NCBI GenBank assembly: GCA_014523665.1
Contig: JAATVR010000689.1
Location: 1-8,373 of the forward strand
Length of the DNA stretch: 8,373 nt
Reading direction: 5' to 3'
From: Nitrososphaerales archaeon TH526
GTDB taxonomy: Archaea; Thermoproteota; Nitrososphaeria; Nitrososphaerales; Nitrososphaeraceae
A program made the translations under genes and the position numbers. Below the pieces are notes generated by a model that worked only from the letters and a program-made list of their open reading frames with translations, ran no database searches and was not told the origin of the DNA. How positions within the stretch are numbered: position 1 is the first letter of the stretch; each line of letters begins with the position of its first letter. Positions 5,441 through 8,373 of the stretch are shown one piece after another.

Positions 5441-5686
5441 TCAAAAGCTACTAATACTTAATCTCCGGACATTGTCGATCGACATTCTCGTTGGGAGTGC
5501 ACTCATAGCAGCATCTGCTACACAAACAAGTCGATGCTAGATTACGCCAACCTTCTTAAACTTCTCGACCTGTTTAGTTTTTTAGTTGTTATTGTAGTGA
5601 ATTAGTATCAAGTCTCCTACTATTGTATATCCTCTTGAATCGACGATACTATTGGAGTGATAATTTATACTATGTAATGATATCAA
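5441..5686 (-). pseudogene. Probable decayed small gene (minus strand)
   Basis: One minus-strand frame reads NSIVDSRGYTIVGDLILIH then YNNN, TAA (5584-5582), KTKQVEKFKKVGVI, TAG (5539-5537), then HRLVCVADAAMSALPTRMS and IDNVRRLSISSF, TGA (5443-5441). The three blocks share one frame, and the last two look like real protein, so two nonsense codons probably broke one gene. No ATG is found; 5686 is the first plausible non-ATG start (TTG). On the opposite strand ATG at 5429 also reads MTSSSKATNT, TAA, SPDIVDRHSRWEC and on to TAG at 5603-5605, behind a TTTAAAG box 23 nt upstream. The strand is therefore not certain. The family is not recognised. Confidence 0.3.
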
Positions 5687-6032
5687 ACGAGGTTTTATCA
5701 AAGGATTAAAGTATTATAGTAACCTAATTCAGTATAAATAGAATTATGATGTTAAAAAGAGACTGGAGATAAAGACTGGTTGCATATTACAGCTATAAGT
5801 GTAAAACTTTGATTATGCCTAGTGGTAAGCCTTTTGGTCGAAGAAATCATCAATATTAGACATATTTCTTTTATTTATTCCAATTGCAATTATTTTGACT
5901 CGTTAACACTGCTATTACTATTCAATTCATTGTCGCTGCGATGGCTTTGATATCGCTTTCAAAGATGATCGGTGATTACACGCTATCTATATACCACTCT
6001 ACATTAATACACGAACAATCAATATTGACTCA
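5687..6032. other. Intergenic region with only very short open frames
   Basis: Both strands were read. The only starts worth noting are MPSGKPFGRRNHQY on the plus strand (from 5816) and MSNIDDFFDQKAYH on the minus strand (from 5863). Each is 14 codons, and they overlap antisense. Neither is supported as a gene. A clear TATA-like ATCTATATA at 5986-5994 is the likely promoter of the gene at 6033. Confidence 0.35.
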
Positions 6033-6536
6033 TTGACAAATCCAAAATGGTTTAAGAAGGAGCTCGATTCAGATGCCTTCTACTCGTCAATCCAAGACAT
6101 ATTTGCATCTTTTGGACCTCCATATGGAGCAGCTGATAATAAAATTATACCAAATGGCTTTTTTTGGTCTTCGTTAGCCGTAAATGTACTTTTACGCAGT
6201 CGAGAATATTCTGACGAGCCCACCCAAAATCAATGCAGCGATAAGGAGGACGAAATTACTCAATATAGCTATCTACATACTGAAACCGGGATGTTGATGT
6301 TAGGAATAATGGTCCTATCATGGTTAAAAGTTAATCTTAAGAAAAAAACTGAAAATGGACACTGCCGTAATTCTCTTCATACAATAACAGAGACTAATAA
6401 ATCAGCGAGCTGTCTGATTGGAAGTAATTTTCACAGAGACTTGTACAACGACTATGCATCATTATTACAAGATTTTGTAAATAATGTAAAAGCTTGTACT
6501 CCTACACCAATATCGTCATCATCGAGCCAAAAATGA
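6033..6536 (+). CDS. Orphan hypothetical protein with one possible membrane segment, TTG start (167 aa)
   Basis: The frame opens at 5976 and has no ATG before residue 86, so translation probably starts at the TTG at 6033 (TNPKWFKKELDSDAFYSSIQ). Residues 24-60 are a Gly/Pro- and aromatic-rich region (FASFGPPYGAADNK, PNGFFWSSLAVNVLL). Residues 85-99 (TGMLMLGIMVLSWLKV) are hydrophobic and could be a buried or membrane helix, followed by KKKTENGHCRNS. The C-terminus ends in a Ser run (ISSSSSQK). Three cysteines are scattered and no catalytic motif or known domain is recognised. TATA-like ATCTATATA lies about 38 nt before the TTG, implying a leader of about 15-20 nt. The last codon overlaps the ATG of a small ORF at 6533 (ATGA). 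Confidence 0.6.
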   Translation: MTNPKWFKKELDSDAFYSSIQDIFASFGPPYGAADNKIIPNGFFWSSLAVNVLLRSREYSDEPTQNQCSDKEDEITQYSYLHTETGMLMLGIMVLSWLKVNLKKKTENGHCRNSLHTITETNKSASCLIGSNFHRDLYNDYASLLQDFVNNVKACTPTPISSSSSQK

Positions 6537-6745
6537 AAATGTTAGTAACATCCCATATGAAAACAATGGACAAATACATATCGATTTTATTTCGAATTAT
6601 TAGCGCCCCAGTAATTGCAGTCTTATTAATTGACGGAGTAACGCTTTTTGAATGTCATAAAGTGAATCCTTGTGATAATCGTATTTGGTGTTTTTTCAAG
6701 ATTAATTTTAAACTGAAGTATATTAGCATTCCCTGTAAAATATAG
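6533..6745 (+). CDS. Doubtful small membrane ORF overlapping the stop of the gene at 6033 (70 aa)
   Basis: ATGA joins this start to the previous stop codon, an arrangement typical of translational coupling. The peptide starts MKMLVTSHMKTMDKY and has one hydrophobic helix (ISILFRIISAPVIAVLLIDG). Its last 30 codons lie antisense to the end of the better supported membrane gene at 6655-7029, and the minus strand is also open under its first part. It could be a real short partner of the protein at 6033, or a chance frame. Confidence 0.25.
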   Translation: MKMLVTSHMKTMDKYISILFRIISAPVIAVLLIDGVTLFECHKVNPCDNRIWCFFKINFKLKYISIPCKI

Positions 6746-7029
6746 CCACCGACAAGTAATACAACTGCATTCAAAGGCTTTTCAAAAGTAGTCATTAGGT
6801 GAACATGTGGTGCAGAAATGCTGTTTCCCACGATTACGGCTATTGCAATCAGTATGCATACATATAGCGGTTTAGTATATCCTTTCCAAACCAAAAATGA
6901 TAGAGATATAAAACAAAGCTCTAACACAATTGCTCTATCAAGAAATTTGGGGTTTCCGAAAGGAATCGCGATCATACCGACTACTGTAATAGAAATTAAC
7001 GTCATTAAGGTTAGTTTATTATAGTTCAT
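6655..7029 (-). CDS. Four-helix membrane protein of unknown function (124 aa)
   Basis: Hydrophobic segments at about residues 5-24, 31-49, 54-73 and 87-111 predict four membrane helices with short loops. Polar residues sit between helices 3 and 4 (NSISAPHVHLMTTFEKP, with H75 and H77). The end is basic (LKKHQIRLSQGFTL) and probably cytoplasmic. No transporter or enzyme signature is recognised. Small four-helix proteins of this kind are common in Nitrososphaerota genomes. The ATG at 7029 (MNYNKLTLMTLIS) is preferred; Met9 is possible. The gene is divergent from the ORF at 7066, only 36 nt away. CTATAC on the minus strand could serve this gene, and TGTATAGG on the plus strand the other. Confidence 0.7.
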   Translation of the reverse strand: MNYNKLTLMTLISITVVGMIAIPFGNPKFLDRAIVLELCFISLSFLVWKGYTKPLYVCILIAIAVIVGNSISAPHVHLMTTFEKPLNAVVLLVGGYILQGMLIYFSLKLILKKHQIRLSQGFTL

Positions 7030-7065
7030 GAAATTAGATGTATAGGCTGATGATCTACTTAGTAT

Positions 7066-7311
7066 ATGTATCTACTTGACCTTTTACTATGCTTTCTATT
7101 TAGTTTCCTCTTACATTCATCGAATTCTGGGCTTTCATTTTATATAGATAACATTACAGACATACTCAACTGGACAACGAATATTATAAATTCCGAGGCT
7201 GTCTGCATTGGATACGAAAGCCAATACGACAATCATGGTCGGTCTGGGCTGCTGTATTATATGGGTGAAGAGAATATTGTTAAAGGTAACAATATATATC
7301 ATACACCATAA
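7066..7311 (+). CDS. Doubtful small exported protein (81 aa), possibly the front of a frameshifted gene
   Basis: The ATG at 7066 opens a hydrophobic N-terminus (MYLLDLLLCFLFSFLLHSS) like a signal peptide, then a polar part with Asn sequons (NIT, NWT) ending at TAA 7309-7311. A second frame (7208-7438, TTG start) continues past this stop. It ends with VANIVLEEDNRADHNP and MYGFAPQMGTYDRAHDSK, which is AT-biased in third positions and looks protein-like. The two may be halves of one gene separated by a frameshift around 7290-7310, or unrelated. No family is recognised. A TATA-like TGTATAGG ends about 20 nt upstream of 7066. Confidence 0.3.
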   Translation: MYLLDLLLCFLFSFLLHSSNSGLSFYIDNITDILNWTTNIINSEAVCIGYESQYDNHGRSGLLYYMGEENIVKGNNIYHTP

Positions 7312-7460
7312 CCGATTTGGGTTTTATTTAGGTGTAGCCAATATTGTACTTGAAGAAGACAATCGTGCAGATCATAACCCTATGTATGGCTTTGCCCCTC
7401 AAATGGGGACATATGACAGGGCACATGACAGTAAATAGCATAATATTATTACATTGCAAT

Positions 7461-7493
7461 GTTACATGCGATATATTACTAAAGTAACTATAT
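7461..7493 (+). promoter_or_regulatory. Promoter of Ala/His-rich copy 2
   Basis: AAAGTAACTATAT at 7481-7493 ends exactly 25 nt before the ATG at 7519, identical in sequence and spacing to the promoter of copy 1 (1916-1904 on the minus strand). Upstream GTTACATGCG and ATAT also match in part. This predicts a leaderless mRNA and possibly shared regulation of both copies. Confidence 0.65.
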
Positions 7494-7518
7494 TGGACTT
7501 CTATTCACTCATGTACCT

Positions 7519-7773
7519 ATGAACAAATCACAAAGCTTGGCACTAGTTGCAATAGGAGTGATAGCAGTATTACTAGTCACAGCGGCAGTAGCGGACCCGC
7601 AAGACGCGATGGCTGGTAAAAAACACAAAAGGCACCATCATAACAATGGCGGTGCAGCCGCAGCAGCAGCCGCAGGAAACTCTGCAGCCGCAGCAGCAGC
7701 AAGTGGCGGCAGTGCAGCAGCAGCAGCCGCATCAGCAGGTGGCGCAGCCGCATCAGCAGCAGCAGACAATTAG
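7519..7773 (+). CDS. Secreted His- and Ala/Gly-rich low-complexity protein, copy 2 (84 aa)
   Basis: This is a paralogue of the product of 1579-1878. The signal peptide is almost identical (MNKSQSLALVAIGVIAVLLV, then TAAVADPQDAMA with cleavage after residue 32). A basic His cluster follows (GKKHKRHHHNN; one His and the Asp run fewer than in copy 1), then an Ala/Gly/Ser tail of about 40 residues ending DN. By hand count the first 120 nt are about four fifths identical, with most changes at third positions, so the signal peptide is under selection while the tail differs in length. It is probably an exported, disordered envelope protein of unknown role; the His cluster may bind metals. Overlapping poly-Gln and poly-Leu frames come from the GCN/CAG triplet repeats and are not genes. 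Confidence 0.8.
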   Translation: MNKSQSLALVAIGVIAVLLVTAAVADPQDAMAGKKHKRHHHNNGGAAAAAAAGNSAAAAAASGGSAAAAAASAGGAAASAAADN

Positions 7774-7808
7774 AATCGAAGCAATCACTGACAGGACAAG
7801 TCAAAACA

Positions 7809-7830
7809 TTTCTTTTTTTTATTTGTTTTT
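7809..7830 (+). terminator. T-tract terminator of Ala/His-rich copy 2
   Basis: About 35 nt after the stop, ATTTC is followed by eight Ts and then ATTTG and five more Ts, with no strong hairpin. This is the usual form of an archaeal terminator. The match to the copy 1 terminator suggests common descent of the whole transcription unit. Confidence 0.6.
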
Positions 7831-8037
7831 AGAAGTTGATTCGTCCGTTGTCAACTGCACATGACTGGCTTCTGCAAGAATCATGCATTAATAGAATGTG
7901 CACTTTAGAACTATAACTGTATTCGGAATAGCAATAATGTTAGTGACAGATATACGTTGTAATGTCATAGTAGAATATTATATGTAATAAATGATTGAAG
8001 TTTAATTCTTTATGCATTGATTACTCATGTATAAGCG

Positions 8038-8241
8038 ATGGGATTATTGACATTGATTCTAATTGTGTTAGTTATTTTTGCAGTTATTGGTCTTGGATGG
8101 AAAACTTTTTCGTCAGGAATTATCAGTGGGTTCGAGACAGTCCTGGACGTGGGTCAACCTATTATCAAGAATTTGACTCAAGGAACTAGAGAATATGTTA
8201 ATAGCCCAAATCTTATACTAAGTTCAACAGCTTACCGATGA
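8038..8241 (+). CDS. Small single-helix membrane protein (67 aa)
   Basis: Residues 1-20 (MGLLTLILIVLVIFAVIGLG) are a membrane helix, followed by WKTFSSGIISGFETVLD, an amphipathic stretch (VGQPIIKNLTQGTREYV) and a polar end. I remember short proteins with the same MGLLTLILI...VIGLGW beginning as recurring in Nitrososphaera/Nitrosocosmicus genomes, without an assigned function. The helix start and downstream amphipathic region suggest a small envelope protein with its C-terminus bound along or near the membrane. TCTTTATGC (8007-8015) lies about 22 nt before the ATG, consistent with a leaderless start. An overlapping frame from 7995 is a shadow. Confidence 0.75.
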   Translation: MGLLTLILIVLVIFAVIGLGWKTFSSGIISGFETVLDVGQPIIKNLTQGTREYVNSPNLILSSTAYR

Positions 8242-8257
8242 AAAATATAGATGATCA

Positions 8258-8263
8258 TTTTTT
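8258..8263 (+). terminator. Short T-run after the membrane protein gene
   Basis: Six consecutive Ts start 16 nt after the stop of the gene at 8038. This is a weak archaeal terminator candidate. Nothing further that can be called a gene lies between here and the end of the window. Confidence 0.3.
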
Positions 8264-8373
8264 GGCTGGAAATATTTGTAAGACAAGATTTTCCTCATAT
8301 GTTGTCTAGAATAGTGCCAAGAAGAAATTAAGGTATCAACATAGAAATTTAGGCCTCTTTTAGTATCGAATAA

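Noticed and set aside
6818..7024. Plus-strand 68-codon frame
   Set aside because: Antisense shadow of the four-helix membrane protein gene.
7577..7864. Poly-Gln (plus) and poly-Leu/Arg (minus) frames over the second Ala-rich gene
   Set aside because: Artefacts of the GCAGCC/CAG triplet repeats; the Ala frame has the signal peptide, promoter and paralogue.
7995..8189. Plus-strand 64-codon frame over the small membrane protein
   Set aside because: Shifted frame with Cys/Ser-rich random composition; the frame from 8038 has a clear membrane helix and better promoter spacing.
1..8373. tRNA, rRNA or transposase genes
   Set aside because: No GGTTCGAxTCC-type T-loop with matching stems, no conserved rRNA blocks and no transposase motif were seen on either strand.

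Overview
The window looks like accessory DNA from an ammonia-oxidising archaeon of the Nitrososphaerota (Thaumarchaeota), most like Candidatus Nitrosocosmicus/Nitrososphaera. This placement is inferred from several points. The DNA is AT-rich with wide intergenic gaps. TATA-like boxes lie about 22-26 nt before start codons with no Shine-Dalgarno motif, which fits archaeal leaderless transcription. There are many small secreted or membrane proteins of unknown function. Specific small families match what I remember from that group: the Ala/His-rich secreted protein starting MNKSQSLALVA, the small membrane protein starting MGLLTLILIVLV, and a C2H2-like fragment with a GYPGPGD motif. No rRNA, tRNA, CRISPR array, transposase or core metabolic gene was seen.

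Layout. Positions 1-519 hold short TGGCTAGA repeats and a decayed small gene on the minus strand (136-308), then the promoter of a secreted Pro/Asp-rich-tailed protein (520-1110, +). A 53-residue minus-strand gene (1252-1413) follows, then the first Ala/His-rich secreted protein (1579-1878, -). Next come a broken plus-strand secreted-protein gene (2001-2367), a protein with an exported domain, one membrane helix and a cytoplasmic HNH nuclease domain (2393-3118, -), and a PRC-barrel-like protein (3275-3544, -). Two more decayed minus-strand genes (3750-3970 and 4064-4261) lie beside a plus-strand gene for a 59-residue histidine-rich protein made of two near-identical 28-residue units (4361-4540). 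After that come a cytosolic protein with an internal 42-codon duplication (4917-5348), a decayed gene at about 5441-5686, an orphan 167-residue protein (6033-6536), a four-helix membrane protein (6655-7029, -), a doubtful small secreted ORF (7066-7311), the second Ala/His-rich paralogue (7519-7773, +) and a small membrane protein (8038-8241).

How it fits together. I see no operon or pathway. Most genes appear to be single transcription units with their own promoters. The unifying themes are cell-envelope proteins, gene duplication (two Ala/His-rich paralogues in inverted orientation about 5.6 kb apart, the 84-bp duplication in the His-rich gene, and the 126-bp duplication in the gene at 4917), and small genes broken by nonsense mutations or frameshifts, some still behind plausible promoters. 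The most notable intact genes are the histidine-rich duplicated protein and the membrane-anchored HNH protein. No complete, clearly new multi-gene system is evident.
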